The position numbers and the translations under genes are program-made. Of a stretch of DNA of 64,000 nucleotides, positions 26,610 to 37,138 are shown piece by piece. The stretch is taken from NCBI RefSeq assembly GCF_005503145.1, contig NZ_SCNV01000007.1:175781-239780 (forward strand), read 5' to 3'. Source of the stretch: Burkholderia sp. 4M9327F10 (lineage in GTDB: Bacteria > Pseudomonadota > Gammaproteobacteria > Burkholderiales > Burkholderiaceae). Under the pieces are notes generated by a model. It was not told the origin of the DNA. It did not search any database and saw nothing but the letters and a program-made list of their open reading frames with translations. Within the stretch, counting starts at the first letter, position 1; every line of letters starts with the position of its first letter.

Positions 26610-28943
26610 ATGGTTGAACTTGAAATAGACGGCAAGAAAGTAGAGGTGCCTGAAGGCAGCATGGTGATCCAGGCTGCGCATAAGGTCGACACGTACATTC
26701 CTCACTTCTGCTATCACAAGAAGCTGTCGATTGCGGCCAACTGCCGGATGTGCCTGGTCGACGTCGAAAAGATGCCGAAGGCCGTGCCTGCATGCGCCAC
26801 GCCGGTGTCGGCGGGCATGATCGTGCGCACCAAGTCCGAAAAGGCCGTGCAGGGTCAGCAAGCCGTGATGGAATTCCTGCTGATCAACCACCCGCTCGAT
26901 TGCCCGATCTGCGACCAGGGCGGCGAATGCCAGTTGCAGGATCTGGCGGTGGGCTACGGCAAGTCGTCCTCGCGCTACAGCGAAGAAAAGCGCGTGGTGT
27001 TCCATAAGAACGTCGGCCCGCTGATCTCGATGGAAGAAATGACGCGCTGCATTCACTGCACGCGTTGCGTCCGCTTCGGCCAGGAAGTGGCCGGCGTGAT
27101 GGAACTGGGCATGCTGGGCCGCGGCGAGCATTCGGAAATTACCTCGTTCGTCGGCAAGACGGTCGACTCCGAACTGTCGGGCAACATGATCGATCTGTGC
27201 CCGGTCGGCGCACTGACCAGCAAGCCGTTCCGCTACAGCGCCCGCACCTGGGAGCTGTCGCGCCGCAAGTCGGTGAGCCCGCACGATTCGGTCGGCGCGA
27301 ACCTCGTGGTGCAGGTCAAGAACAACCGCGTGATGCGCGTGCTGCCGTTCGAAAACGAAGCGATCAACGAATGCTGGATTTCGGACAAGGACCGCTTCTC
27401 GTATGAAGGCCTGAACAGCCCGGAACGCCTCACCAAGCCGATGTTGAAGCAAGGCGGCAAGTGGGTTGAAACCGACTGGCAAAGCGCGCTCGACTACGTC
27501 GTCAAGGGCCTCAAGGGCATCAAGGGCGATCACGGCGCGGAAGCGCTGGCCGCACTGGCCAGCCCGCACAGCACGGTCGAAGAACTGTTCCTCATCAAGC
27601 AACTCGCGCAAGCGGTCGGCACGCCTAACGTCGACTTCCGCCTGCGCCAGACGGATTTCTCGGCGCCGGTGAATGGCGCACCGTGGCTCGGCACGAAGAT
27701 CGCCGATCTGTCGAACGTCGACGCGGCGCTCATTATCGGCTCGGACCTGCGCCGCGATCATCCGCTGTTTGCCGCTCGTCTGCGCCAGGCTGCCAAGAAC
27801 GGCGCCGAGCTGACCCTCGTGCAAGCCACCCATGACGACGCACTGATCCCGCAAGCAAAGCGCGTGGTCGCTGCGCCGTCCGCATGGCTGGAGCAGATTG
27901 CCGGTATCGCGGCTGCGGTTGCGGAAGCGCGCGGCGCGGCTTTGCCGGAAGCTTTCGCCGGTACGCAGGCAAGCGACGCACACAAGCAGGCCGCAGCGTC
28001 GCTCGCGGCCGGTGAGCTGCGTTTCGTGCTGCTCGGCAACGGCGCGGTCCGCCATCCGGACTTCGCCCGCATTCATGCGGCGGCTCAATGGATCGCCGAC
28101 ACCACCGGCGCGACGCTCGGCTTCCTCACGGAAGCGGCGAACACGGTGGGTGCGCACCTCGTCGGCGCGTTGCCGGGCGAGGGCGGCCTGAACGCTCGCG
28201 AAGCGTTCGAACAGCCGCGCAAGGGTTATGTGCTGCTCAACGTCGAACCGGAGTTCGACACGGCCAACCCGGCGCAGGCACTGGCCGCGCTGAACCAGGC
28301 TGAAATGGTCGTGGTGCTGTCGCCGTTCCAGACTGGTGCTGACTACGCCGACGTGCTGCTGCCGATCGCACCGTTCACGGAAACGGCCGGCACGTTCGTG
28401 AGCGCGGAAGGCACGGTGCAGACCTTCAACGGCGTGGTGCGCCCGCTCGGCGACACGCGTCCGGCATGGAAGGTGTTGCGCGTGCTCGGCAGCCTGCTCG
28501 GCGTGCCGGGCTTCGAATTCGATACCTCGGAAGAAGTGCGCACGGCGGCGCTGGGCGACGGCGATCTGAGCGCGCGCCTGTCGAACAAGACCGGTGTGGC
28601 AGTGGCGCGCGGTGCGGCGCCGAAGGCGGCCGAAGGCGCGTTCGAGCGCATCGCCGATGTGCCGATCTACCACGCCGACCCGCTGGTGCGCCGCGCGGAA
28701 TCGCTGCATCTGACGGCGGCCGCGCGCGCCGCGAACACGGTCGGCCTGCCGGCTGCGCTGTTCGACAAGCTGGGCTTGAAAGACGGCGACGCGGTGCGCG
28801 TGCGCCAGGGTGAGCACTCGGTCCAGTTGCCGGCCGTGCGCGATGCAAATCTTGCGGAGACAGTCGTCCGCGTATCGGCGGCCACGCCTGCCGGTGCAGC
28901 GCTGGGCAGCCTGTTCGGTGAACTGCTGGTGGAGAAGGCGTAA
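26610..28943 (+). CDS. nuoG: NADH-quinone oxidoreductase subunit G
   Basis: 777 aa from MVELEIDGKKVEVPEG. The N-terminal [2Fe-2S] ferredoxin domain is followed by [4Fe-4S] ligand sets (CPICDQGGECQLQD, CIHCTRCVRF). The long C-terminal half is molybdopterin-oxidoreductase-like but has lost its cofactor role. nuoH begins at the base after its stop. Confidence 0.96.
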   Translation: MVELEIDGKKVEVPEGSMVIQAAHKVDTYIPHFCYHKKLSIAANCRMCLVDVEKMPKAVPACATPVSAGMIVRTKSEKAVQGQQAVMEFLLINHPLDCPICDQGGECQLQDLAVGYGKSSSRYSEEKRVVFHKNVGPLISMEEMTRCIHCTRCVRFGQEVAGVMELGMLGRGEHSEITSFVGKTVDSELSGNMIDLCPVGALTSKPFRYSARTWELSRRKSVSPHDSVGANLVVQVKNNRVMRVLPFENEAINECWISDKDRFSYEGLNSPERLTKPMLKQGGKWVETDWQSALDYVVKGLKGIKGDHGAEALAALASPHSTVEELFLIKQLAQAVGTPNVDFRLRQTDFSAPVNGAPWLGTKIADLSNVDAALIIGSDLRRDHPLFAARLRQAAKNGAELTLVQATHDDALIPQAKRVVAAPSAWLEQIAGIAAAVAEARGAALPEAFAGTQASDAHKQAAASLAAGELRFVLLGNGAVRHPDFARIHAAAQWIADTTGATLGFLTEAANTVGAHLVGALPGEGGLNAREAFEQPRKGYVLLNVEPEFDTANPAQALAALNQAEMVVVLSPFQTGADYADVLLPIAPFTETAGTFVSAEGTVQTFNGVVRPLGDTRPAWKVLRVLGSLLGVPGFEFDTSEEVRTAALGDGDLSARLSNKTGVAVARGAAPKAAEGAFERIADVPIYHADPLVRRAESLHLTAAARAANTVGLPAALFDKLGLKDGDAVRVRQGEHSVQLPAVRDANLAETVVRVSAATPAGAALGSLFGELLVEKA

Positions 28944-30002
28944 ATGTTCGAATCGATCAACTCGGGCGGCACTCAACTTCTCGGTGCGGCATGGCCCACG
29001 GTGTGGGCACTGGTGCGCATCCTGGTGGTAGCCGTCGTGATCCTGCTGTGCGTGGCTTACCTGATTCTCTGGGAACGTAAGCTGATCGGCTGGATGCACG
29101 TGCGTCTCGGTCCGAACCGCGTCGGCCCCGGCGGGATGCTGCAGCCGATCGCCGACGTGCTGAAACTGTTGCTCAAGGAAGTGATTCAGCCGGCCCAGGC
29201 GAGCCGCTGGATTTACCTGATCGCGCCGATCATGGTGGTGGTGCCGGCCTTTGCGGTCTGGGCGGTGATTCCGTTCCAGGCGGGCGCGGTGCTCGGCAAC
29301 ATCAACGCCGGTCTGCTGTACGCGATGGCGATCTCGTCGATCGGCGTGTACGGCGTGATTCTCGCCGGCTGGGCCTCGAACTCGAAGTACGCGTTCCTCG
29401 GCGCGATGCGCGCTGCGGCGCAGATGGTGTCGTACGAAATCTCGATGGGCTTCGCGCTGGTGGTCGTGCTGATGACCGCGGGCACGCTGAACCTCTCGGA
29501 TATCGTCGGTTCGCAGGAGCGCGGCTTCTTCGCCGCCCACGGCCTGAACTTCCTGTCATGGAACTGGCTGCCGCTGTTGCCGATGTTCGTCGTCTACTTC
29601 ATTTCGGGCATCGCCGAAACGAACCGCCACCCGTTCGACGTGGTGGAAGGGGAGTCGGAAATCGTCGCGGGTCACATGATCGATTACTCGGGGATGGCGT
29701 TCGCGCTGTTCTTCCTCGCCGAGTACATCAACATGATCGTGATCTCGGCACTCGCATCAACCCTGTTCCTTGGCGGCTGGAGCGCACCGTTCGGCTTCCT
29801 GTCGTTCATCCCGGGCATCGTTTGGCTCGTCGCCAAGGTCTTCTTGCTGCTGTCGGTATTCATCTGGGCGCGCGCCACGTTCCCGCGCTACCGCTATGAC
29901 CAGATCATGCGTCTGGGCTGGAAGGTGTTTATTCCGGTCTGCGTGGTGTGGCTGGTGGTGGTCGGCTTCTGGATCATGTCGCCGTTGAATATCTGGAAAT
30001 AA
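28944..30002 (+). CDS. nuoH: NADH-quinone oxidoreductase subunit H
   Basis: 352 aa, eight or more TM helices. Conserved [33 protein letters not shown] and [20 protein letters not shown] loops face the quinone tunnel. It joins the peripheral and membrane arms. Confidence 0.97.
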   Translation: MFESINSGGTQLLGAAWPTVWALVRILVVAVVILLCVAYLILWERKLIGWMHVRLGPNRVGPGGMLQPIADVLKLLLKEVIQPAQASRWIYLIAPIMVVVPAFAVWAVIPFQAGAVLGNINAGLLYAMAISSIGVYGVILAGWASNSKYAFLGAMRAAAQMVSYEISMGFALVVVLMTAGTLNLSDIVGSQERGFFAAHGLNFLSWNWLPLLPMFVVYFISGIAETNRHPFDVVEGESEIVAGHMIDYSGMAFALFFLAEYINMIVISALASTLFLGGWSAPFGFLSFIPGIVWLVAKVFLLLSVFIWARATFPRYRYDQIMRLGWKVFIPVCVVWLVVVGFWIMSPLNIWK

Positions 30003-30017
30003 AGGGCGGACGAACCT

Positions 30018-30506
30018 ATGACCGCAATCCAAAACTTCTTCAAGACCTTCTTCCTGACGGAACTGCTCAAGGGTCTCGCGCTGACCGGACGTTATACGTT
30101 CCAGCGCAAGATCACGGTGCAGTTCCCCGAGGAGAAGACGCCGATCTCGCCGCGTTTTCGCGGGCTGCACGCGCTGCGCCGCTATGAAAACGGCGAAGAG
30201 CGCTGCATCGCCTGCAAGCTGTGCGAAGCGGTGTGCCCGGCGCTCGCCATTACGATCGAATCGGAAACGCGCGCGGACAATACCCGTCGCACGACGCGTT
30301 ACGACATCGACCTGACCAAGTGCATCTTCTGCGGTTTCTGCGAAGAGAGCTGCCCGGTCGACTCGATCGTCGAGACGCACATTCTCGAGTATCACGGCGA
30401 GAAGCGCGGCGACCTGTATTTCACGAAGGACATGCTGCTGGCCGTGGGCGACCGCTACGAAGCGGAGATCGCAGCGAACAAGGCAGCGGATGCGCCGTAT
30501 CGTTGA
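30018..30506 (+). CDS. nuoI: NADH-quinone oxidoreductase subunit I
   Basis: 162 aa. Two ferredoxin-type [4Fe-4S] motifs, [12 protein letters not shown] and [12 protein letters not shown], hold clusters N6a and N6b. The N-terminal helix is amphipathic. Confidence 0.97.
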   Translation: MTAIQNFFKTFFLTELLKGLALTGRYTFQRKITVQFPEEKTPISPRFRGLHALRRYENGEERCIACKLCEAVCPALAITIESETRADNTRRTTRYDIDLTKCIFCGFCEESCPVDSIVETHILEYHGEKRGDLYFTKDMLLAVGDRYEAEIAANKAADAPYR

Positions 30507-30543
30507 AGTTGAATACGCTTTAGTTTGACGTTTCAGGTTGTAC

Positions 30544-30603
30544 CGGCCTGCAGTCAGGCCGTAGGCTGCTGCTTGACCGCTGTAGCGTGGCGCGTATGCG
30601 CCA
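30544..30603 (+). other. Two perfect tetraloop hairpins in the nuoI-nuoJ spacer
   Basis: CGGCCTG-CAGT-CAGGCCG (30544-30561) and TGGCGC-GTAT-GCGCCA (30588-30603). There is no T tract, so they are not simple terminators. The spacer is 139 nt in an otherwise tight operon and could hold processing or stability elements. Confidence 0.45.
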
Positions 30604-30645
30604 AAGAACAATGCCTGACGATGGCCTAACGATGAACCGGTAATC

Positions 30646-31362
30646 ATGGAATTCACGACCGTACTGTTCTACATCTTCTCCCTGCTCCTGGTGGTGTCCG
30701 GGCTGAAGGTGATCACCTCGCGCAACCCGGTGGCGTCCGCGCTGTTCCTGGTGCTCGCGTTCTTCAATGCGGCGGCCATCTGGATGCTGCTGCAGGCGGA
30801 GTTTCTCGCGATCCTGCTGGTGCTCGTGTATGTGGGCGCGGTGATGGTGCTGTTCCTGTTCGTGGTGATGATGCTGGACATCAACATCGACATCCTGCGG
30901 CGCGACTTCAAGCGCTTCGTGCCGATGGCCACGGTAGTGGGCGGCATCATCGTGATCGAAACCGCGCTGATTCTCTGGCACGGCTTCGGCGCGACGGTTA
31001 CGCCGCTGCGCGACACGACGGTTGCGGCCGGCAGCGCGATGGCAGACTGGTCGAATACGCGCCTGATCGGTAAAGTGATCTACACCGACTACATCTTCGC
31101 GTTCGAAGTCGCAGGTCTGGTGCTGCTGGTGGCGATCATCGCCGCCATCGCGCTGACCACGCGCCACGCGAAGGACAGCAAGCGCCAGCGCGTGAGCGAT
31201 CAGGTCAAGGTGCGCGCGCAAGACCGCGTGCGCGTGGTGAAGATGCCTTCCGAAAAGACCGCGGCTACGATCGCGGCGGAAGAAGCTGCCGCAGCAGCCG
31301 AGGCCGCAGCCGCCGCTGCTGCTGCGACGGCCGCGGCTGCTGCAACGGCTAAAAATAGCTGA
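30646..31362 (+). CDS. nuoJ: NADH-quinone oxidoreductase subunit J, with Ala-rich C-terminal tail
   Basis: 238 aa. The five-TM core is standard ([31 protein letters not shown]). The last ~35 residues are almost pure Ala/Glu/Thr ([20 protein letters not shown]), a GC-repeat expansion beyond the usual ~200-aa length. Confidence 0.95.
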   Translation: MEFTTVLFYIFSLLLVVSGLKVITSRNPVASALFLVLAFFNAAAIWMLLQAEFLAILLVLVYVGAVMVLFLFVVMMLDINIDILRRDFKRFVPMATVVGGIIVIETALILWHGFGATVTPLRDTTVAAGSAMADWSNTRLIGKVIYTDYIFAFEVAGLVLLVAIIAAIALTTRHAKDSKRQRVSDQVKVRAQDRVRVVKMPSEKTAATIAAEEAAAAAEAAAAAAAATAAAAATAKNS

Positions 31363-31382
31363 GAGGAGACAGGAGAGAAATT

Positions 31383-31688
31383 ATGTTGACCCTTGCTCAC
31401 TACCTTGTGCTCGGCGCGATCCTGTTTTCGATCAGCGTTGTGGGCATCTTCCTGAACCGCCGCAACGTCATCATTATCCTGATGGCGATCGAGCTGATGC
31501 TGCTGGCGGTGAATACCAACTTCGTCGCGTTCTCGCATTACCTCGGCGACGTGCACGGCCAGATCTTCGTCTTCTTCGTGCTGACGGTTGCGGCAGCGGA
31601 AGCGGCAATCGGCCTGGCGATTCTGGTGACCTTGTTCCGTAGCCTCGACACGATCAATGTCGAGGATCTCGATCAGCTCAAAGGTTAA
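31383..31688 (+). CDS. nuoK: NADH-quinone oxidoreductase subunit K
   Basis: 101 aa with three TM helices. The conserved membrane Glu residues lie in [13 protein letters not shown] and [12 protein letters not shown], part of the proton pathway. Confidence 0.97.
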   Translation: MLTLAHYLVLGAILFSISVVGIFLNRRNVIIILMAIELMLLAVNTNFVAFSHYLGDVHGQIFVFFVLTVAAAEAAIGLAILVTLFRSLDTINVEDLDQLKG

Positions 31689-31706
31689 TCTCGAGGCAAG
31701 ACTGTT

Positions 31707-33788
31707 ATGTCAACGACACTCAACGAAAACCTGTTGCTGGCGGTACCGCTTGCACCGCTGGCCGGCTCCCTGATCGCAGGGTTGTTCGGTAAGGCGGTAG
31801 GGCGCGCAGGGGCCCACACGGTCACGATTCTCGGCGTCGCGATCTCCTTTATTCTGTCTGCCATCGTCTTCTTCGACGTGATGAACGGCGCGAGCTTCAA
31901 CGCGACGATCTACGAGTGGATGTCGGTCGGCAAGCTGAAGTTCGAAATCGGCTTCCTGGTCGACTCGCTCACGGCGATGATGATGTGCGTGGTGACCTTC
32001 GTGTCGCTAATGGTGCACATCTACACGATCGGCTACATGGCCGACGACGACGGCTACCAGCGCTTCTTCTCGTACATCGCGCTGTTCACGTTCTCGATGC
32101 TGATGCTCGTGATGAGCAACAACCTGCTGCAGCTGTTCTTCGGCTGGGAAGCGGTGGGCCTCGTGTCGTATCTGCTGATCGGCTTCTACTTCACCCGCGA
32201 AAGCGCGATCTACGCGAACATGAAAGCGTTCATCGTCAACCGCGTGGGCGACTTCGGCTTCCTGCTCGGCATTGGCCTCCTGCTGGCGTTCGCCGGCTCG
32301 CTGAACTACGGTGACGTGTTCGCCAAGAGCCATGAGCTTGCCGCGCTGACCTTCCCCGGCACCCACTGGGGTCTGCTGACGGTCGCGTGTATTTGCCTGT
32401 TCATCGGCGCGATGGGTAAGTCGGCGCAGTTCCCGCTGCATGTGTGGCTGCCCGATTCGATGGAAGGCCCGACGCCGATCTCCGCACTGATTCACGCGGC
32501 AACCATGGTGACGGCCGGTATCTTCATGGTCACGCGCATGTCGCCGCTGTTCGAACTGTCGGATACGGCGCTGTCGTTCGTCACGATCATCGGCGCGATT
32601 ACCGCACTGTTCATGGGCTTCCTCGGGATTGTCCAGAATGACATCAAGCGCGTGGTGGCCTACTCCACGCTATCGCAGCTCGGTTACATGACCGTGGCAC
32701 TCGGCGTCTCGGCTTACCCGGTCGCCATGTTCCACCTGATGACACACGCGTTCTTCAAGGCGCTGCTGTTCCTCGGCGCGGGTTCGGTGATCATCGGCAT
32801 GCACCACGATCAGGACATGCGCAACATGGGCGGCTTGCGCAAGTACATGCCGATCACGTGGATCACGTCGCTGATCGGCTCGCTGGCGCTGATTGGCACG
32901 CCGTTCTTCTCGGGCTTCTACTCGAAAGACTCGATCATCGATGCAGTGAAGCTGTCGCATCTGCCGGGTTCGGGCTTCGCGTACTTCGCGGTGGTGGCGA
33001 GCGTGTTCGTCACGGCGCTGTACTCGTTCCGCATGTACTTCCTGGTGTTCCACGGCGAAGAGCGCTTCCGCAAGCCGAAGCATCCGGAATCGCCGATGGC
33101 GATCGAGGCCGCCGCCCACGCTGCGCACGGTCACGACGATCATGGTCACGGCCACGACGATCACGGCCACGACGATCACGGCCATGCGCACGAGCCGCAC
33201 GAAAGCCCGTGGGTGGTGTGGGTGCCGCTGGTGCTGCTGGCGATTCCGTCGGTCATCATCGGTGCGATCGCGGTTTTCCCGCTGCTGTTCGGCGATTTCT
33301 TCGCGCACGGCGTGGTGTTCGACAAGGTGATCTACATCGGCGCGAACCATCCGGCGTTGGCGGAGATGGCCGATGAATTCCCGGGTTGGGCGCGGATGGG
33401 CTTGTACTCCGTGTCGGGTCTGCCGGTCTGGCTGGCGCTTGCCGGCGTCGTGACCGCGTGGTTCCTGTATCTGAAGCGTCCGGATCTGCCGGCAGTCGTG
33501 CGCCGCGCCTTTGGCCCGATCTATACGCTGCTCGATAACAAGTACTACATGGACAAGATCAACGAGGTCGTGTTCGCACGCGGCGCGGTGGCAATCGGCC
33601 GGGGCCTCTGGAAAGAGGGCGACGTGGTGGTTATCGACGGCATCGTCAATGGCAGCGCACGCTTTATCGGCTGGTTTGCCGGGGTGATCCGCTTCCTCCA
33701 GTCGGGCTACATCTACCACTACGCGTTTGCCATGATCATTGGCATGCTGGGGCTCCTGACCCTGTTTGTAACGCTTGGCGGCAAATAA
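31707..33788 (+). CDS. nuoL: NADH-quinone oxidoreductase subunit L, with His/Asp-rich insert
   Basis: 693 aa antiporter-like subunit with conserved GWEAVGLVSYLLIGFYF and TPISALIHAATMVTAG. A ~30-residue His/Asp/Gly-rich loop (HGHDDHGHGHDDHGHDDHGH, near residue 475-500) interrupts the usual sequence between TM segments. The DNA there is a tandem CACGAC/GATCACGGC repeat. The C-terminal lateral helix follows. Confidence 0.96.
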   Translation: MSTTLNENLLLAVPLAPLAGSLIAGLFGKAVGRAGAHTVTILGVAISFILSAIVFFDVMNGASFNATIYEWMSVGKLKFEIGFLVDSLTAMMMCVVTFVSLMVHIYTIGYMADDDGYQRFFSYIALFTFSMLMLVMSNNLLQLFFGWEAVGLVSYLLIGFYFTRESAIYANMKAFIVNRVGDFGFLLGIGLLLAFAGSLNYGDVFAKSHELAALTFPGTHWGLLTVACICLFIGAMGKSAQFPLHVWLPDSMEGPTPISALIHAATMVTAGIFMVTRMSPLFELSDTALSFVTIIGAITALFMGFLGIVQNDIKRVVAYSTLSQLGYMTVALGVSAYPVAMFHLMTHAFFKALLFLGAGSVIIGMHHDQDMRNMGGLRKYMPITWITSLIGSLALIGTPFFSGFYSKDSIIDAVKLSHLPGSGFAYFAVVASVFVTALYSFRMYFLVFHGEERFRKPKHPESPMAIEAAAHAAHGHDDHGHGHDDHGHDDHGHAHEPHESPWVVWVPLVLLAIPSVIIGAIAVFPLLFGDFFAHGVVFDKVIYIGANHPALAEMADEFPGWARMGLYSVSGLPVWLALAGVVTAWFLYLKRPDLPAVVRRAFGPIYTLLDNKYYMDKINEVVFARGAVAIGRGLWKEGDVVVIDGIVNGSARFIGWFAGVIRFLQSGYIYHYAFAMIIGMLGLLTLFVTLGGK

Positions 33789-33812
33789 GAGAAGGCGAGG
33801 GGACACCACACA

Positions 33813-35303
33813 ATGCACACGTATCCGATTTTAAGTATTGCCATCTGGTTGCCGATTGTGTTCGGCCTGCTGGTTCTTGCTATCGGTTCTGACAAGAATC
33901 CTGGCCCGGCGCGTTGGCTGGCTCTGGTGGGTTCGGTTCTCAGCTTCATCGTCACGATTCCGCTGTTCACCAGCTTCGATTCGAGCACGGCGGATCTGCA
34001 GTTCGTTGAAAATGTGCATTGGATCGAGCGCTTCAACATTGCGTATCACCTCGGGGTCGACGGGATCTCGATGTGGTTCGTGGTGTTGACGGCGTTGATC
34101 ACGGTGATCGTGGTGATTGCCGGGTGGCAGGTCATTACGAAGAACGTGGCCCAGTATTTCGCCTCTTTCCTGATCCTCTCCGGCATCATGGTCGGCGTGT
34201 TCAGCGCAGCGGACGGGATGCTGTTTTACGTGTTCTTCGAAGCGACGCTGATCCCGATGTACATCATCATCGGCGTGTGGGGCGGCCCGAACCGCGTGTA
34301 TGCGGCGTTCAAGTTCTTCCTGTACACGCTGATGGGCTCGCTGCTGATGCTGGTCGCGCTGCTGTATCTGTACACGCAGACCAGCACCTTCGATCTGGCG
34401 ACATGGCAGAACCTGAAGATCGGCATGACGCCGCAAGTGCTGCTCTTCATTGCGTTCTTCCTTGCGTTCGCGGTGAAGGTGCCGATGTGGCCGGTCCACA
34501 CCTGGTTGCCTGACGCCCACGTGGAAGCGCCGACCGGCGGCTCGGTGGTGCTGGCGGCGATCATGCTGAAGCTGGGCGCCTACGGTTTCCTGCGCTTCTC
34601 GCTGCCGATCACGCCGGACGCAAGCCACTTCCTGGCACCGGTCGTCATCACGCTGTCGCTGATTGCGGTTATTTACATTGGTCTGGTAGCGATGGTGCAG
34701 GCCGACATGAAGAAGCTGGTTGCGTATTCGTCGATTGCGCACATGGGCTTCGTCACGCTTGGCTTCTTCATCTTCAACCAGCTCGGCGCGGAAGGCGCAA
34801 TCGTGCAGATGATCTCGCACGGTTTTGTCTCCGGCGCGATGTTCCTGTGCATCGGCGTGCTGTACGACCGGATGCACTCGCGCCAGATCGCCGATTACGG
34901 CGGCGTCGTCAACACGATGCCGAAGTTCGCGGCGCTGGTGATGCTGTTTGCAATGGCCAACTGCGGCCTGCCGGGAACCTCAGGGTTTGTCGGCGAATTT
35001 ATGGTGATTCTGGCTGCGGTCCAGTACAACTTCTGGATTGCAGGCGGCGCCGCGGTCACGCTGGTTCTTGGCGCGGCCTACACGCTGTGGATGTACAAGC
35101 GCGTGTATTTTGGCGCGGTGGCAAACGACCACGTGAAGAAACTGCTCGATATCAACCATCGCGAGTTCTTCATGCTGATCGTGCTGGCCGCATTGACGTT
35201 GTTCATGGGCCTGTATCCGAAGCCCTTTACCGATGTGATGCACGTATCCGTGGAAAACCTCCTCTCCCACGTTGCGCAATCGAAACTGCCGTTGCCACAG
35301 TAA
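33813..35303 (+). CDS. nuoM: NADH-quinone oxidoreductase subunit M
   Basis: 496 aa antiporter-like proton-pumping subunit. The Glu of [18 protein letters not shown] and Lys in [27 protein letters not shown] are the proton-channel residues of the family. Confidence 0.96.
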   Translation: [496 protein letters not shown]

Positions 35304-35328
35304 CGCAGAGCGGAGGAATCTAAACACC

Positions 35329-36801
35329 ATGCAAAACGCACCTATGACTGCCCTGTTGCCCGACGGCCTGTTGATGCTCGCCGTAGTTATCGCGTGGCTC
35401 AACGACACGTTCTTCGGCCAGGCGGCCCGACGCACCACGTATTTCATCGCCCTCATCTCGACGCTGGTTGCCGGCGTCTGGTTCGGCGTGAATGCCTTCG
35501 ACCCGCAAGTGCATTACTTCTTCGGGCACATGTACGTGGTGGACGCCTTCGCCAACACGATGAAGGCGGTGGTATCGCTCGGTTATACGGTGTCGATCGT
35601 CTACTCGCGCAAGTATCTGGAAGACCGCGATCTGTACCGCGGCGACTTCTTCCTGCTGGGCATGTTCTCGCTGCTTGGCCAGTTGGTGATGATCTCGGGC
35701 AACAACTTCCTGACGCTGTACCTCGGTCTGGAACTGATGTCGCTGTCGCTGTATGCGGTTATCGCGCTGCGCCGCGACGCTGCCCAGTCGAACGAAGCGG
35801 CCATGAAGTACTACGTGCTCGGCGCGCTGGCCTCCGGTTTCCTGCTGTACGGCATCTCGATGCTCTACGGCGCAACGGGATCGCTCGACATCAACGAAGT
35901 GTTCAAGGCCGTGGCATCAGGCCGTATCAACGACGTGGTCCTGCTGTTCGGCGTGATCTTCATCGTGGCCGGCGTGGCGTTCAAGATGGGCGCAGTGCCG
36001 TTCCATATGTGGGTGCCTGACGTGTATCAGGGCGCACCGACCGCCATGACGCTGCTGACCGGCGGTGGCCCGAAGGTCGCGGCCTTCGCATGGGCTCTGC
36101 GCTTCCTCGTGATGGGTCTGCTGCCGCTGGCAGTGGACTGGCAGGAAATGCTGGTGATCCTTGCGGCGCTGTCGCTGATCGTCGGCAATATCACCGGTAT
36201 CGTGCAGCGCAACGTCAAGCGGATGCTCGCTTACTCGGCGATCTCGAACATGGGCTTCGTCCTGCTCGGCCTGCTGGCCGGGGTGGTGGACGGCAAGACG
36301 GCCAGCGCCGCAAGCGCGTACGGTTCGGCCATGTTCTACAGCATCGTCTACCTGGTGACGACGCTCGGCACTTTCGGCATCGTCATGCTGCTGGCACGCC
36401 GCGACTTCGAAGCCGAGACGCTCGACGACTTCAAGGGCCTGAATCAGCGTAGCCCGGTGTTCGCGTTCGTGATGATGATCATGATGTTCTCGCTCGCGGG
36501 CATTCCGCCGGCGGTTGGCTTCTACGCCAAGCTCGCCGTGCTGCAAGCGACGATGAACGCCGGTCTGACGTGGCTGGCCGTGCTGGCCGTGATCACCTCG
36601 CTGTTCGGCGCGTTCTACTACCTGCGTATCGTCAAGCTCATGTACTTCGACGACCCGCTCGACACCACGCCGATCAAGGGTGATGCGTGCAACCGTGCGC
36701 TGCTCGCGCTGAACGGTCTCGCCGTGCTGGTGCTCGGCATCGTGCCGGATCCGCTGCTGAAGGTCTGTCTGCAAGCGATCACCCATACGCTGACGCTCTG
36801 A
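35329..36801 (+). CDS. nuoN: NADH-quinone oxidoreductase subunit N
   Basis: 490 aa from MQNAPMTALLPDG; GGAGG lies upstream. The frame is open 19 codons earlier, overlapping nuoM, without similarity. Conserved LGLELMSLSLYAVIALRRD and KMGAVPFHMWVPDVYQGAPT are visible. It is the last complex I gene, and its stop overlaps the DUF2818 start. Confidence 0.96.
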   Translation: MQNAPMTALLPDGLLMLAVVIAWLNDTFFGQAARRTTYFIALISTLVAGVWFGVNAFDPQVHYFFGHMYVVDAFANTMKAVVSLGYTVSIVYSRKYLEDRDLYRGDFFLLGMFSLLGQLVMISGNNFLTLYLGLELMSLSLYAVIALRRDAAQSNEAAMKYYVLGALASGFLLYGISMLYGATGSLDINEVFKAVASGRINDVVLLFGVIFIVAGVAFKMGAVPFHMWVPDVYQGAPTAMTLLTGGGPKVAAFAWALRFLVMGLLPLAVDWQEMLVILAALSLIVGNITGIVQRNVKRMLAYSAISNMGFVLLGLLAGVVDGKTASAASAYGSAMFYSIVYLVTTLGTFGIVMLLARRDFEAETLDDFKGLNQRSPVFAFVMMIMMFSLAGIPPAVGFYAKLAVLQATMNAGLTWLAVLAVITSLFGAFYYLRIVKLMYFDDPLDTTPIKGDACNRALLALNGLAVLVLGIVPDPLLKVCLQAITHTLTL

Positions 36802-37097
36802 TGTCTGCTGCTGGCTGGTTTATTGTGTTGTTGGCGCTCGCGGGCGCCAACCTGCCGTTCCTGAATCAACGCCTCTTCGCCGTCGTGCCGCTCAAGGCGG
36901 AGAAGAAGAGTGCGTGGCTGCGAATTGCCGAGCTGATTGCACTGTACTTTGTAGTGGGCGCATTCGGCTTCATGCTCGAAGCTCGCGCGGGTAACCGTTT
37001 CGAGCAAGGCTGGCAGTTCTACGCGATCACCTTCAGCCTGTTTCTGGTGTTCGGGTTTCCCGGTTTCACTTTCCAGTATCTCGTCAAACGGCGCTGA
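36801..37097 (+). CDS. DUF2818 family membrane protein
   Basis: 98 aa. Three hydrophobic segments are visible (GWFIVLLALAGANLPF, LIALYFVVGAFGFML, YAITFSLFLVFGFPGFTF). The ATG overlaps the nuoN stop by 1 bp (TGATG), so it is translationally coupled to complex I. A role as a complex I accessory protein is suggested only by position. Confidence 0.88.
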   Translation: MSAAGWFIVLLALAGANLPFLNQRLFAVVPLKAEKKSAWLRIAELIALYFVVGAFGFMLEARAGNRFEQGWQFYAITFSLFLVFGFPGFTFQYLVKRR

Positions 37098-37138
37098 CGG
37101 CTCGCGCTGTCGCGCACCACGCTGTCCTGAGGTTGCAC

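Noticed and set aside
26496..29540. 1014-codon minus-strand frame across nuoG and nuoH
   Set aside because: Antisense shadow of well-conserved complex I genes.
33120..33190. CRISPR-like array suggested by the short repeats in nuoL
   Set aside because: Repeats are in-frame coding His/Asp codons without spacers; no CRISPR array is seen anywhere in the window.
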